A program made the translations under genes and the position numbers. Below are positions 15,863-24,489 of a stretch of DNA of 64,000 nucleotides, in pieces (position 1 is the stretch's first letter; every line of letters begins with the position of its first letter). The notes beneath the pieces were generated by a model, which saw only the letters and a list, made by a program, of their open reading frames with translations, had not been told where the DNA came from and did not search any database. The stretch comes from Cupriavidus sp. YR651 (GTDB taxonomy: Bacteria > Pseudomonadota > Gammaproteobacteria > Burkholderiales > Burkholderiaceae). Location: contig NZ_FMYZ01000015.1 in NCBI RefSeq assembly GCF_900101625.1, positions 62,001-126,000 of the forward strand, read 5' to 3'.

Positions 15863-17404
15863 TCAACGCCGTCCGCCGCCACGGCCACCGCCACCGCCAC
15901 GCCCACCGCCGCCGCCGCCGAAGCCACCTCCTCCTCCGCCGCGCCCGCCACCACCGCTGAAGCCACCGCCACCGCCGTGCTGGCCGCCGCCGCTGAAGCC
16001 GCCGCCTCCGCCACCACCATGCTGGCCGCCACCGAAGCCCGAGGCGCTCGAACTTGCCCGGCCGCGATCGAAATCGCGCTGCGCGGTATTGGCGCCGCCG
16101 CCAACCCCCTGGAACGCGTTATCACGTCCGCCGCCGCCCGCGCCACGATTGCCGGCGCCCGCCCGGTCGCCACCCGACCTGTCAGCCACGCTCGCGCGAT
16201 CGCCCGATCGGTTCCCCGCGCGGTCCCCGCTCGACCTGTCGGCCACGCCGGCACGATCTCCCGATCGATCCCCGGCGCGATTGCCGGCGCGATCACCCGC
16301 ACGGTCTCCGGCTCTGTCGCCGGCCCGGTCTCCCGTCCTGTCTCCGGTGCGATTCCCCGCACGGTCGCTCACGCCGGCCCCGTCACGCCCCCGGAACTCA
16401 TTGCGACGGTCCGCGCCACCCACGTTGTTGCCGAATTTCTCGCGCGTGGCGTTGTCCCGGTAAGACACGCCCTTACGATGGCTCGAATCGTGTTGCCAGC
16501 GATCGCCGCCCTGAACCTTGGTCCGGTCAAAGTTACGATCGATATTCGTGGCGCGATTCACATTGACGTTGACGTCGCCGCCGCCCCAATTGCAGCCGCC
16601 GAAGATCGCCCCGGCGGCGGCGAGCCCGACCCCCCAGGCGAAGCCGGTCATCAACGCGGCGCCCGGGTAATAAGCGGGATATGGCGGCCAGTAGTACGGC
16701 GGATACGTCGGATAGCTCCACGCGCCATACACCACGGTGGGGTTATAGGCCGGTACGTAGATGACCTGCGGATTGGTCGGTTCGATCCGCACGACGGTCT
16801 GCGTGGTGCCGGTGCCTTGCGCAGGGGCGGCACCGGCAGCGGGCGCAGGCGCGGGCTCGACGATGACTTTCTGCTGCTCGTTGGATTTCAGGTTGCCCGC
16901 GTCACGGGCCTTGGCTCTCAACCGTTGCACGGCGGCCAGGACATCCTTTTCCTGCGCCAGGAAGGCGTCCCCGAGCTTCTGGGTCCAGTCGAGCTTGTCG
17001 TTCATCGCCTCCAGCACCTGCGGAAAGGCCACCAGCGACTTCACGCTGACGTCCCAGCTCTGGCTCTCGACCGCCTTGAGCGCGGCATCCCCTTTGACAT
17101 TGGGATTGGCCTTGACCCATCGCGCGGCCTGCACCACTTCAAGCGGATAGGTCGACGCCATCAGCGACTGCGCAAGCACGGAGTCCGGGTAGAGCGCGAT
17201 GGGCGCCACCAGCGCCTCGATTTCCTCGGGCTTGAACGTGGGAGCCTGGGCCTGGCTGGACGACTGGCCAGACGGCTGGGTGGAAGGCTGGGCGGGAGGC
17301 TGAGTGGATGCACCTTGCGCCCTCGCGCCGTCAATGCTCGCGATCAGGCAGGCAAGAATCCACGCTCCGGTCCAGCGGAGTCTTCGCGCGCTACAGAGGG
17401 TCAT
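15863..17404 (-). CDS. DUF3300 exported protein with GDRA repeats and Gly-rich tail
   Basis: The ~513-residue exported protein has a signal peptide (MTLCSARRLRW...GARA), a Gln/Pro/Ser linker, and the DUF3300 domain (PEEIEALVAPIALYPDSVLA, then a helical region and the NPQVIYVPAYNPTVVYGAW strand). A hydrophobic Gly/Ala stretch follows. The C-terminal ~180 residues are low complexity: about a dozen GDRA/GDRS tetrapeptides (DNA about 16160-16380), then glycine runs broken by single R, F, S or H, ending GGRGGGRR. GGAGGAGGCC precedes ATG 17404. It is the first gene of a seven-gene run. The tail suggests an extracellular or cell-wall-binding, flexible region. Confidence 0.85.
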   Translation of the reverse strand: MTLCSARRLRWTGAWILACLIASIDGARAQGASTQPPAQPSTQPSGQSSSQAQAPTFKPEEIEALVAPIALYPDSVLAQSLMASTYPLEVVQAARWVKANPNVKGDAALKAVESQSWDVSVKSLVAFPQVLEAMNDKLDWTQKLGDAFLAQEKDVLAAVQRLRAKARDAGNLKSNEQQKVIVEPAPAPAAGAAPAQGTGTTQTVVRIEPTNPQVIYVPAYNPTVVYGAWSYPTYPPYYWPPYPAYYPGAALMTGFAWGVGLAAAGAIFGGCNWGGGDVNVNVNRATNIDRNFDRTKVQGGDRWQHDSSHRKGVSYRDNATREKFGNNVGGADRRNEFRGRDGAGVSDRAGNRTGDRTGDRAGDRAGDRAGDRAGNRAGDRSGDRAGVADRSSGDRAGNRSGDRASVADRSGGDRAGAGNRGAGGGGRDNAFQGVGGGANTAQRDFDRGRASSSASGFGGGQHGGGGGGGFSGGGQHGGGGGFSGGGGRGGGGGGFGGGGGGRGGGGGRGGGRR

Positions 17405-17807
17405 GGCCTCCTCCTTGACGGCGCATGCTGCCATCATGCTGATCTTATAGATGCCACGGCCACCGTCCGCAATGGCACCTTGGTCCAATATCGGCCAAGC
17501 CAGGCGCCACTGCGCTGCCATCCAATCCTCCGCAGCGTCCGGCGGCCTTCCGCGGGTAGACACGTCCAGTCACGGGAATCGCCGGATTGCCGGGCGCGCC
17601 GTATCGGCTGGCCGATCCTGGCTGTGATCTACCTGATACTTGTCGACCGCCATGTCGCATGGCGATGCAGACCCGGGGGCTTCGCCATTTCGAAACGTTT
17701 CAACAAAGAATGGCGTGTAGTCGCTAAAAATTTGCGTCTGGTGACTCAATAATGCGGTGTGCGTTTCGCCGAATTTGATCGTTGCTGGCCAGATGAGGGA
17801 GGAAGAT
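17405..17807. other. divergent promoter region
   Basis: This is the gap between the DUF3300 operon and the divergent lipoprotein gene. It holds the minus-strand promoter at 17444-17472. No coding frame with a ribosome site is seen. A plus-strand promoter for the lipoprotein must be here, but I cannot point to a clear -35/-10 pair. Confidence 0.5.
17444..17472 (-). promoter_or_regulatory. sigma70-type promoter of the DUF3300 operon
   Basis: On the minus strand TTGCGG (17472-17467) and TATAAG (17449-17444) are separated by exactly 17 bases. The -10 ends 39 bases before ATG 17404. This is the only good promoter seen ahead of the seven-gene run. Confidence 0.6.
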
Positions 17808-18227
17808 ATGCGCTTTGCGGCATTCCACGCATCGTACTTGTCGATGTTTCTGCTAGCGGCTTGCGGTCCCCGCGAGCAACCGGCCACTCCCGGCGGCAGC
17901 AAGGTCGCGGCATCGGGGAGCAGCGAGGCCGCTGTCGCCATCGCACCGCAACAAGCCGCCGAGAGACCAGCGATCGCAGGGCCAGGACGATACACAATCG
18001 CCATGAGTCCTCAGGGCCGTGCGGGGCCCCTGCTCCTCGACACACAGACGGGTCGGGTCTGGCAATTGAGGGACTTCCCAGGCCTGGAAGGCAACCCGAC
18101 CGCATGGCAGGAAATGACGATCATCGACGACAAGGCCGGGATGGGGATCACGACCGGGCAGTTCCAGAAACTCTATCCCCCGCGCGACAGCGCGTCGCGG
18201 GGAGAGGCAAGCCGACACAGGCGATGA
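17808..18227 (+). CDS. small hypothetical lipoprotein
   Basis: The 139-residue protein has a lipoprotein signal ending LLAACG (cysteine near residue 19), an Ala/Pro/Ser-rich linker, then a ~60-residue domain (GRYTIAMSPQGRAGPLLLDT, QTGRVWQLRDFPGLEGNPTA) and a charged tail. GGAGGAAGAT directly before ATG 17808 fixes the start; an upstream in-frame ATG at 17757 has no such site. The GPLLLDTQTGRVW segment resembles short beta-strand pairs in sugar- or cofactor-binding repeats, but I cannot name a family. It ends convergently with the recombinase-like gene. Confidence 0.7.
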   Translation: MRFAAFHASYLSMFLLAACGPREQPATPGGSKVAASGSSEAAVAIAPQQAAERPAIAGPGRYTIAMSPQGRAGPLLLDTQTGRVWQLRDFPGLEGNPTAWQEMTIIDDKAGMGITTGQFQKLYPPRDSASRGEASRHRR

Positions 18228-18272
18228 AAAAGCCCAAAGCGCGCTCGCGGAGCCCAGGTGCGACGCAGCCCG

Positions 18273-19178
18273 TCATTGCCTATGAATCGTGGCCATCATG
18301 CGATCGCATGTGCGATTGCTAGTCAGCCCAAGCAGCGTGGAGACGCTGTCGCGCGGCACGCCGGAGAGCAGCGCGCGGCGACAGTACGTGTTTCTGAGGA
18401 TGCGTGGACTCATATCATCGGCCTCGTAGGCAATGGCCTCAAACGCGTCGCGCACGATGTTACCGAGACTCATGTCGGTAATCGGCGCGCCGCACGGCCG
18501 CAGCGCGAAGAGCAGATTTCCAGCGATCGGGAGAGAAGCTCGCACGGTCTTCCATGCATCCATGGCGGGAACGGCGAACGGTTCCAGTGGAACGGACCGC
18601 GCAGCCTTCGCGCCCAGCTCCGGCACATGGAGGCAGGGATGCGCGGATAAATCCTGAAGGTCATGAAGGGCCGCGGCACGGCCTTCCGCCGCCGTGACGC
18701 CGGTACCCAGAAACAATGCCAGGATGGCCCGCATGCGAAGTTGCGGGATGTCATCACCCGGAAGTGGCTGGACGAAGTCCTGTAGCTGTTCATCGACCGC
18801 CTTCGGCAGGAAGAGCGGAGGTGATCCGTCATTCGACCAGCTACCCTCACGTGCAAGCTCGGCTGCAGGGTTGGTTTCGCGCATGCCGATCTCAACGAGG
18901 TGACGACAGAGCCGATCCAGCAAATGCAAATAGCGCATGCGTGTACTCGGTGTGTAGGTCGCTGCCGAGGGACCACGCCAGAAGGCTGCGATGTGGTCCG
19001 ATTCGAAGTCTGCCAGCGTCACGCCGTGGTCAACCAGGTGTCGATGAAAGCGATCCAGCATCGCGCGATGCTGGATGATCGACTGCCGCGCGAAACGACG
19101 GGTGCCAGTGTCGGTCGACAGGCGATCTTGCCAGTCGGCATAAGCAAGAGACGGATTCTTGAGCCACAGATTGTTCAT
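18273..19178 (-). CDS. tyrosine-recombinase-like protein lacking catalytic residues
   Basis: The 301-residue protein has the two-domain layout of XerC/phage-type recombinases: an N-terminal SAM-like helical domain (residues about 10-110) and a core domain. The catalytic boxes are degenerate. The expected Arg of box I is replaced (GTGVTAAEGR), box II reads SPRILRNTYCRR instead of HxLRHT, and the terminal LGHxxxxTTxxxY region reads LGLTSNRTCDRMMATIHRQ with no tyrosine. Strand exchange is therefore not expected; DNA binding may remain. It lies 113 bases downstream of fdhD on the same strand. It could be a repurposed regulator or a decayed integrase. Confidence 0.7.
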   Translation of the reverse strand: MNNLWLKNPSLAYADWQDRLSTDTGTRRFARQSIIQHRAMLDRFHRHLVDHGVTLADFESDHIAAFWRGPSAATYTPSTRMRYLHLLDRLCRHLVEIGMRETNPAAELAREGSWSNDGSPPLFLPKAVDEQLQDFVQPLPGDDIPQLRMRAILALFLGTGVTAAEGRAAALHDLQDLSAHPCLHVPELGAKAARSVPLEPFAVPAMDAWKTVRASLPIAGNLLFALRPCGAPITDMSLGNIVRDAFEAIAYEADDMSPRILRNTYCRRALLSGVPRDSVSTLLGLTSNRTCDRMMATIHRQ

Positions 19179-19291
19179 AAAGCATGACCTGCCGAGGCAA
19201 AAAAGGAAAAACAGAGTCCTCGCGGCTGCGCCGGAAGGCGAGCCGCAATGCCACTGCAGTCAGGCAGTGGGGTGGCGATAGGGAAGGTGTG

Positions 19292-20158
19292 CTACGCCGG
19301 GGAATGCGGTGAGCCCGCAATCCTCAGGCGATGGGGATGGGTATAGATAACGAGGCTGCCGGTGCGAACGAAGCCGAGAAGCGTCAGTCCGGCCGATTCC
19401 GCCAGGCGCCCCGCCAGCGCGGTGGGCCCCGACACGGCGGCAAGAACACCCGCCCCAAGTGCCGCGGTCTTCAGTACCATTTCGTAGCTCGCACGGCTGG
19501 TCACGAGCACCGCGCCATGCGCCACGTCTATGCTATTGCGAGCCATGGCACCGGCCAGTTTGTCGAGCGCGTTGTGGCGCCCCACATCCTCGCGCACCAG
19601 TATCAACTGTCCGTCGGCGCGCATCCATGCGGCAGCATGCGTGGCGCCAGTGCTGCGCTGCAGGTTCTGCCTTGCGCTCAGCGCCATAAATGCTTGATCG
19701 AATACCGCCGGGTCGAACGACGCGCCACTGCGCACCCGTGCCGGCGTGCGCATCACCTCGTCAAGCGACTCGGTGCCGCACAAACCGCACCCCGTGCGTC
19801 CGGCCAAGGCACGGCGACGGACCTTGAGCGCGACGAACGCTCCCGTCGCAAGCTGCACCTTCAGCGTCACGCCGTTGGCGCCCGACTCCACGTCAATCGC
19901 GTAGATATCGCGTGCGCTGTCGACAATGCCTTCGGTCAGGCTAAAGCCGATCGCGAAGTCCTCAAGGTCCGACGGCGTGGCCAACATGACCGCATGCGCG
20001 ATGCCGTTGTACTCCAGCGCGACCGGAACCTCCTCTGCCAGACAATCCACTTCCGCGGACACAGCGCCGGCGCGCCATCGCCTCACTTCGCGCGTACATT
20101 GCGTCAACGGCGTCGTCATGTCGGGGGTCAGATCCTCGCCGGTGGGGTCGTTCATCAT
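19292..20158 (-). CDS. fdhD: formate dehydrogenase accessory sulfurtransferase FdhD
   Basis: The 288-residue FdhD passes sulfur from the cysteine desulfurase IscS to the bis-MGD molybdenum cofactor, a step required for active formate-dehydrogenase-type enzymes. Visible signatures are the N-terminal VDCLAEEVPVALEYNG, the catalytic cysteine pair in RRALAGRTGCGLCGTESLDE, REDVGRHNALDKLAGAM and the C-terminal VSGPTALAGRLAESAGLTLL. The start is the first of two ATGs at 20158. Its likely clients here are the two YdeP/FdhF-like enzymes at 34.7-40.6 kb. Confidence 0.93.
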   Translation of the reverse strand: MMNDPTGEDLTPDMTTPLTQCTREVRRWRAGAVSAEVDCLAEEVPVALEYNGIAHAVMLATPSDLEDFAIGFSLTEGIVDSARDIYAIDVESGANGVTLKVQLATGAFVALKVRRRALAGRTGCGLCGTESLDEVMRTPARVRSGASFDPAVFDQAFMALSARQNLQRSTGATHAAAWMRADGQLILVREDVGRHNALDKLAGAMARNSIDVAHGAVLVTSRASYEMVLKTAALGAGVLAAVSGPTALAGRLAESAGLTLLGFVRTGSLVIYTHPHRLRIAGSPHSPA

Positions 20159-20397
20159 TGCCTACCTCTCAGCTGCTTCGCGCCATGCGGCACCGGCCTG
20201 CACCGGGCGCGCTGCATGTGACGGAAGCGTGGTCACGTCGACGCAGGCACCGGGGCCTCGATAGGTTGAATACTAGAATAGGAAGGCGCGCCGACGAGAT
20301 TACAGACCAGCCATTGCTCCGACGGAACAGTTGCAGCGGATGTCGATCGCCCTGCCGACTCGGTCGCCTTGTCACCCCCCACCGCATGGACGAGGGA

Positions 20398-20811
20398 TCA
20401 TGCAAGTCGCGTCAATGACCGCAACTCGTCAGCCACGAAGACCCGAGCCATGGTTATCCATGGAAAGCGCAGCGAGGTGCCCGGGCGATAGAACGAAATC
20501 ATCGGGAAATGCCCGTCAAGCATGCACTTGAAGTGGCGAATACCTTTTTGCGGATGCGTGACCGTGTAGCTGGCGCCGTGAGCCAATTCAAACTCTACAG
20601 GTCCTTGATGGAACACGATGGAGTGACCGCCGACGATGCCCTTTGCGCCGCCACTCGATTCCCCATCTTCAGTTCGAGAAAGTCTGAGTACGAACCAATC
20701 CTCGAAGGCCAGCGTTGTCTTCCCTGCACCGACCTCCATGAGCCATTGATCCACGCGCAAGCATGGAGGAGATATCGCATCCAGGTTAATCGATTGACGC
20801 TTTTTCTTCAT
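20398..20811 (-). CDS. hypothetical protein
   Basis: The ~137-residue soluble protein begins MKKKRQSINLDAISPP and has no signal peptide or transmembrane helix. It contains alternating beta-type segments (GHSIVFHQGPVEFELAHGAS, GIRHFKCMLDGHFPMISFYR) that look like a small beta-barrel or cupin-like fold, which is a guess. Its codons are less GC-biased than the neighbours'. ATG 20811 is preferred to the frame's earlier start because the product then begins with a normal basic N-terminus; the ribosome site (GCGGA) is weak. I do not recognise the family. Confidence 0.55.
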   Translation of the reverse strand: MKKKRQSINLDAISPPCLRVDQWLMEVGAGKTTLAFEDWFVLRLSRTEDGESSGGAKGIVGGHSIVFHQGPVEFELAHGASYTVTHPQKGIRHFKCMLDGHFPMISFYRPGTSLRFPWITMARVFVADELRSLTRLA

Positions 20812-21083
20812 TCCGCTTTCGAGCCAAGTTGCATGCCATGCGTGCCGCATGCACGGCTACCCGTGCGAGTCCCTATGACGGGACTGTATCCGTAGACGAC
20901 TGCAGAGCACGGATACAGTTCGCCGTGGCGATGGCCGGAACAGTCAGCAAGCCGGAGACCCTGCTATTCCTGTCAGCAGTTGAACCGGCTCCAATCGACA
21001 TCGAGAGACACCTGCGCTGGCAGCGCTGCCATGTCGAAAGTAAGCCATCCAACTACTGTCGAAAGACAGCGATGCTTAGACAC

Positions 21084-22559
21084 TCAAGAATGACCGGATG
21101 AGTCAGACTTTTCGTCTACGGCGTGTTTCGAAGCTGGCATCGGAGCATTCTCCCATCCACCGCCAAGCGCCTCGAACAATGCAACCTGCTTCAGCGCAAC
21201 CTGAGCATCGGAATCCGCAAGTGTCTGCTCCAGGCTGACCAGCGACCGGTCGGCATTCAGGCTGACCAGGTACGAAACCTTGCCGCCCGCATACAGGATT
21301 CTCTTTTCCCTCGCTGCGTCCGCTGCCGCATCACGTGCCTTCCGGAGCCCCGCGTTGCGCTCCAGCTCAAAGCCATAGGCACTCAGCGCGGTTCGCGTCT
21401 CCTCCAGGGCCTTCAGTACCACGCCGTCAAATCTTGCGAGGACCGCATCGGACTCGGCCTTCATGCCGTGAATGTGGGGAATCGCGCCATTGCTCGGGAA
21501 ATTCCACGTAATCATTGGCCCGACGCCCCAATGCACCGTGGACCCCGAGCCCAGGTCGGAGAGCACGCCCGTCACCCCTGCGGAAGCGCCGAGGCGAATG
21601 GTCGGGAAGAGATCAGCGGTAGCGACGCCGACGCGCGCCACGGAAGACGCCAGCTCGCGCTCTGCCTGGCGCACGTCAGGCCGGCGTCTGAGTAGCGCCG
21701 CGCCGTCGCCGACCGGCAGCGGCTTCCTCAAGGTCGGTAGCCCATGACAGACATACTCCGTCTGCGCAGGAGGCAGACCCAGCATGACTGAAAGACGATA
21801 GGCTGCCGCGGCTCTCCTGGCCTTGAATTGCGGCAGCGCCGCGCGCAGGCTACCGGCCTCCGCATTGGCCTGGTCCAGGTCACCGGGTTCGCTGCGGCCG
21901 GCGACGACCAGCTTGCGTGTCAGATCGACGGCTCGCTCCTGTAGCGCCAACTGGCGCTCCGCCACATGCAGTTCGTCCGTGGCCGCGCAACCTTCGACAT
22001 AGGCCTTTACGGTCTGCGCGACCACCGCCACTCGCACGGCATCCAGCGCTGCCTGGCTCGCCTCGGCATTCGCCAGCGCCGCCTCGTCCGCGCGGGCCAG
22101 CTTTCCAAACAGGTCGACAAGATATGACACGCCGATCCCGTAGTTGCCGATGTTGAGCACGGGGACCTTCTCCTTGAGCAGGAAGGCTTCGCCTGCCAGC
22201 TGCGTGCGCTCCGTGCTGGCATTGATACTGCCCTGAACCAGGTTCTCGGCCTCGACCTCGTGGTAGTTGGCAATCGAGCGCTGCAGATTGGCGGCGGCCA
22301 CGCGCAGGTTCGTATTGGCCACGAGCGCGCGCTGCACCAGCGCGTTCACTTCCGGGTCGTCATACAGCCGCCACCACGCATCCGGCACCGCCTCGCTTGA
22401 GGCTGCCGTGTTACCGGCTTCGACCAGTCCCGCGTTTGCTTCCGGCGCCTGAACCAAGGCCTTTTCTGGCACCTTGTAGTCGGGTCCAACCGTCATACAC
22501 GCAAACAACATGGGCAACACACTACCGATGAGTGCCAAGCCAAGCGCATTCCGTTTCAT
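21084..22559 (-). CDS. NodT-family outer-membrane efflux lipoprotein
   Basis: The ~491-residue outer-membrane factor has a lipoprotein-type signal ending LFACMTVGPDYK, two efflux repeats, the inter-repeat LLRRRPDVRQAERELASSVA and a C-terminal VALFEALGGGWENA. ATG 22559 overlaps the TGA of the HlyD adaptor gene (ATGA), so the two are translationally coupled. No inner-membrane pump is encoded beside this pair; the nearest fitting pump is the FUSC/DUF1656 pair at 30.3-32.6 kb. It would form the outer channel for an aromatic-acid-type exporter. Confidence 0.9.
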   Translation of the reverse strand: MKRNALGLALIGSVLPMLFACMTVGPDYKVPEKALVQAPEANAGLVEAGNTAASSEAVPDAWWRLYDDPEVNALVQRALVANTNLRVAAANLQRSIANYHEVEAENLVQGSINASTERTQLAGEAFLLKEKVPVLNIGNYGIGVSYLVDLFGKLARADEAALANAEASQAALDAVRVAVVAQTVKAYVEGCAATDELHVAERQLALQERAVDLTRKLVVAGRSEPGDLDQANAEAGSLRAALPQFKARRAAAAYRLSVMLGLPPAQTEYVCHGLPTLRKPLPVGDGAALLRRRPDVRQAERELASSVARVGVATADLFPTIRLGASAGVTGVLSDLGSGSTVHWGVGPMITWNFPSNGAIPHIHGMKAESDAVLARFDGVVLKALEETRTALSAYGFELERNAGLRKARDAAADAAREKRILYAGGKVSYLVSLNADRSLVSLEQTLADSDAQVALKQVALFEALGGGWENAPMPASKHAVDEKSDSSGHS

Positions 22560-23473
22560 CGCGCTGCCCCCACCTGTTTTGCCGCAGGCAAGGCGCCCGC
22601 CTTGTGCCCCGCTTCGCGCACCCATACCGAAGCCGTTCTGCCCGAGATGAGACGAACTTCCTGCGGAACGTCCTGCAACACCACACGTACAGGGATGCGC
22701 TGTGCCAGACGAACCCAGTTGAAGGTGGGATTCACATTCGGCAGCAGGTTCGATCCCGCGCTACGGTCTCGGTCCTCGATGCCCGCCGAGAGACTCTGGA
22801 CCACGCCATGAAGTATCGTGGACTCGCCCATGAGCCGAACATCGACGGCATCGCCGACGTGGATGCGCGCCAGCTTGGTCTCTTCGAAATACCCTTCGAC
22901 ATACAGCGCATCCTTGTCGACCATCGACAGCGCTGGCTTTCCGGTGACCACGTAGTCTCCCACGCGCGGCAGCCGGTCATTGAGGTATCCATCGACTGGC
23001 GCCACCACATGCGAGCGCTCCAGATCGAGACGCGCGACATCCACGGCCGCAAGGGCCTGCGCCGCTTCAGCCTCTCCTTCGTCCACTCTCGCCTGCGTCA
23101 TCTCGGTGGCTTCCGTCGCCACCACGGCTGACAGTGCCCGGTTGCGCGCCAGTTCCCTGCGGGCCTGCGCCAACGTTGCCCGCTTCTGCGCAAGTGTCGC
23201 TTCGGCTTTGCGCAATGCCAGCGTAAAGCGGTCGGGGTCGACGATGAACAGAAGTTGCCCGCGATGAACCTGCGCATTGTCTTTCACGAGCACTTGCGTG
23301 ACGAGCCCCGAGACATCCGGCGAGATCTGGACGACATCCGCTCTGACATGACCGTCGCGCGTCCACGGCGCCGCCTTGTAGTAATCCCAAAGATGCAGCG
23401 CCACGGGCACGGCACAAATCACCGCGAGGAGCGTAACCAATACGGGAACGAGTAGTAGGGGCTTCTGTTTCAT
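22556..23473 (-). CDS. HlyD-family adaptor, AaeA-like
   Basis: The ~305-residue membrane-fusion protein has one N-terminal helix (LLLVPVLVTLLAVICAVPVA), then YYKAAPWTRDGHVRADVVQI and SPDVSGLVTQVLVKDNAQVH, the hallmark start of AaeA-type adaptors. A short coiled-coil hairpin and a C-terminal barrel with NPTFNWVRLAQRIPVRV follow. ATG 23473 has AGGA five bases upstream. It is coupled to the outer-membrane factor gene. AaeA-type adaptors work with FUSC (AaeB) pumps and DUF1656 (AaeX) proteins, which are missing here but present at 30.3-32.6 kb on the other strand. Confidence 0.9.
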   Translation of the reverse strand: MKQKPLLLVPVLVTLLAVICAVPVALHLWDYYKAAPWTRDGHVRADVVQISPDVSGLVTQVLVKDNAQVHRGQLLFIVDPDRFTLALRKAEATLAQKRATLAQARRELARNRALSAVVATEATEMTQARVDEGEAEAAQALAAVDVARLDLERSHVVAPVDGYLNDRLPRVGDYVVTGKPALSMVDKDALYVEGYFEETKLARIHVGDAVDVRLMGESTILHGVVQSLSAGIEDRDRSAGSNLLPNVNPTFNWVRLAQRIPVRVVLQDVPQEVRLISGRTASVWVREAGHKAGALPAAKQVGAAR

Positions 23474-23982
23474 ACCTGTCCTGACGCACAACACCAAGAT
23501 GAGCAACTGGCAGCGAACACGGGAGGAGACAGGCAGAGGTGCATCCTGTGGTCGGGGACGATGCCGTCCCCACATTGGCGCACACCACCGCCTCGTCATG
23601 CGTGGATTCCTCGATGGACCTTGCGCGCGACATACCGGCTTCACATCCCGCAGAGTAGAGAATCCAGGGCTCGCCGTAGGCATACAGAATCTGGGAAAGG
23701 CGCCCAGATCAGTTGCGCTTCACCAATCCGGCGTGCGCACCACGCGGATGCCATGTAGTGACACGACCAGCGAAGGCAGAGGAACAGGCGTCACAGTCGG
23801 CCCGCGCAACTGTTCTGCTCCAAATGGGCGAACTTTGTATGCGAAACCGTTCCAGTCATTCTCCTACCATGGTCTCCACAGGCAAGCACTGCTGGCAAGC
23901 GAAGCCACCGCAGGCGTGGTGAACGCAGACATCAACGTCGCCGTACTGTTCCAAGCGACAACCATTCAAAGGAATCCAAATC
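23474..23982. other. divergent intergenic region, no supported gene
   Basis: About 500 bases lie between the adaptor gene and the repeat-protein gene. A 165-codon plus-strand frame (23499-23996) crosses it, but its composition is poor (many Cys, Arg, Thr), it lacks a ribosome site and it overlaps the next gene's start. I see no convincing operator or promoter, though both flanking genes need one. Confidence 0.5.
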
Positions 23983-24366
23983 ATGAAAGCCGCTGACCTC
24001 TCCACTTTTCTCTCGAGCGTTATCCTGGGCGCCAGTGTCCTGGTCTATGCCCCGGTACATGCGCAAGACGTCGTGCAGCACAACGCAAGCGCCGACAGCT
24101 ACGGCTATGTGTTTCACAAAGCCGGCTTCAACACCTATACGGATGGCGCGAACGGCATCAAGCGCCCCGACCCCTACACCGATGGCGCAAACGGCATCAA
24201 GCGCCCCGATCCGTACACGGACGGCGCCAACGGCCTGAGCAAGCGCGACCCGTTCACCGATGGCGCACACGGCAGCACGGCCTTGCAGCTTGCCGGCATG
24301 GATCGGACCGGCGTATCCGCGCCCCCGTCACATGGCGCCGCAGCCGATAACGCCGATGCTGCCTGA
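23983..24366 (+). CDS. secreted protein with 13-residue YTDGANG repeats
   Basis: The 127-residue protein has a signal peptide (cleavage after VHA, residue ~27). The mature part is dominated by three full copies and one partial copy of a 13-residue repeat of the form YTDGANGIKRPDP. The DNA units are 24136-24174, 24175-24213, 24214-24252 and a 21-base part to 24273. Asp- and Asn-rich TDGANG could bind a cation. The tail is Ala/Ser-rich. AAGGA lies nine bases before ATG 23983. Similar TDGA-repeat exported proteins occur in related betaproteobacteria, as I recall, with no known function. Confidence 0.8.
   Translation: MKAADLSTFLSSVILGASVLVYAPVHAQDVVQHNASADSYGYVFHKAGFNTYTDGANGIKRPDPYTDGANGIKRPDPYTDGANGLSKRDPFTDGAHGSTALQLAGMDRTGVSAPPSHGAAADNADAA
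24136..24273 (+). repeat. 39-bp in-frame tandem repeats
   Basis: Three complete 39-base units and a partial fourth lie inside the secreted repeat-protein gene. Units 1 and 2 are the most alike; unit 3 differs at its 3' half (GLSKRDP instead of GIKRPDP). Confidence 0.9.
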
Positions 24367-24489
24367 CAAGGCTTGCAGGATTGGAGATTGCGGAAACAAG
24401 CAATCCCGTCAAGACGGTGAGGGGGCTTTGAGGAACAGGCTCCCGTTACCGCCACCATCCACTTACTCACGCCTTCCCACGCTTTCGAC

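Noticed and set aside
23499-23996. 165-codon frame between the adaptor and repeat-protein genes
   Set aside because: No ribosome site, odd Cys/Arg/Thr-rich composition and overlap with the next start.
24136-24273. Regular repeats that might suggest a CRISPR array
   Set aside because: The 39-bp units are contiguous, without spacers, and in frame inside a gene with a signal peptide.
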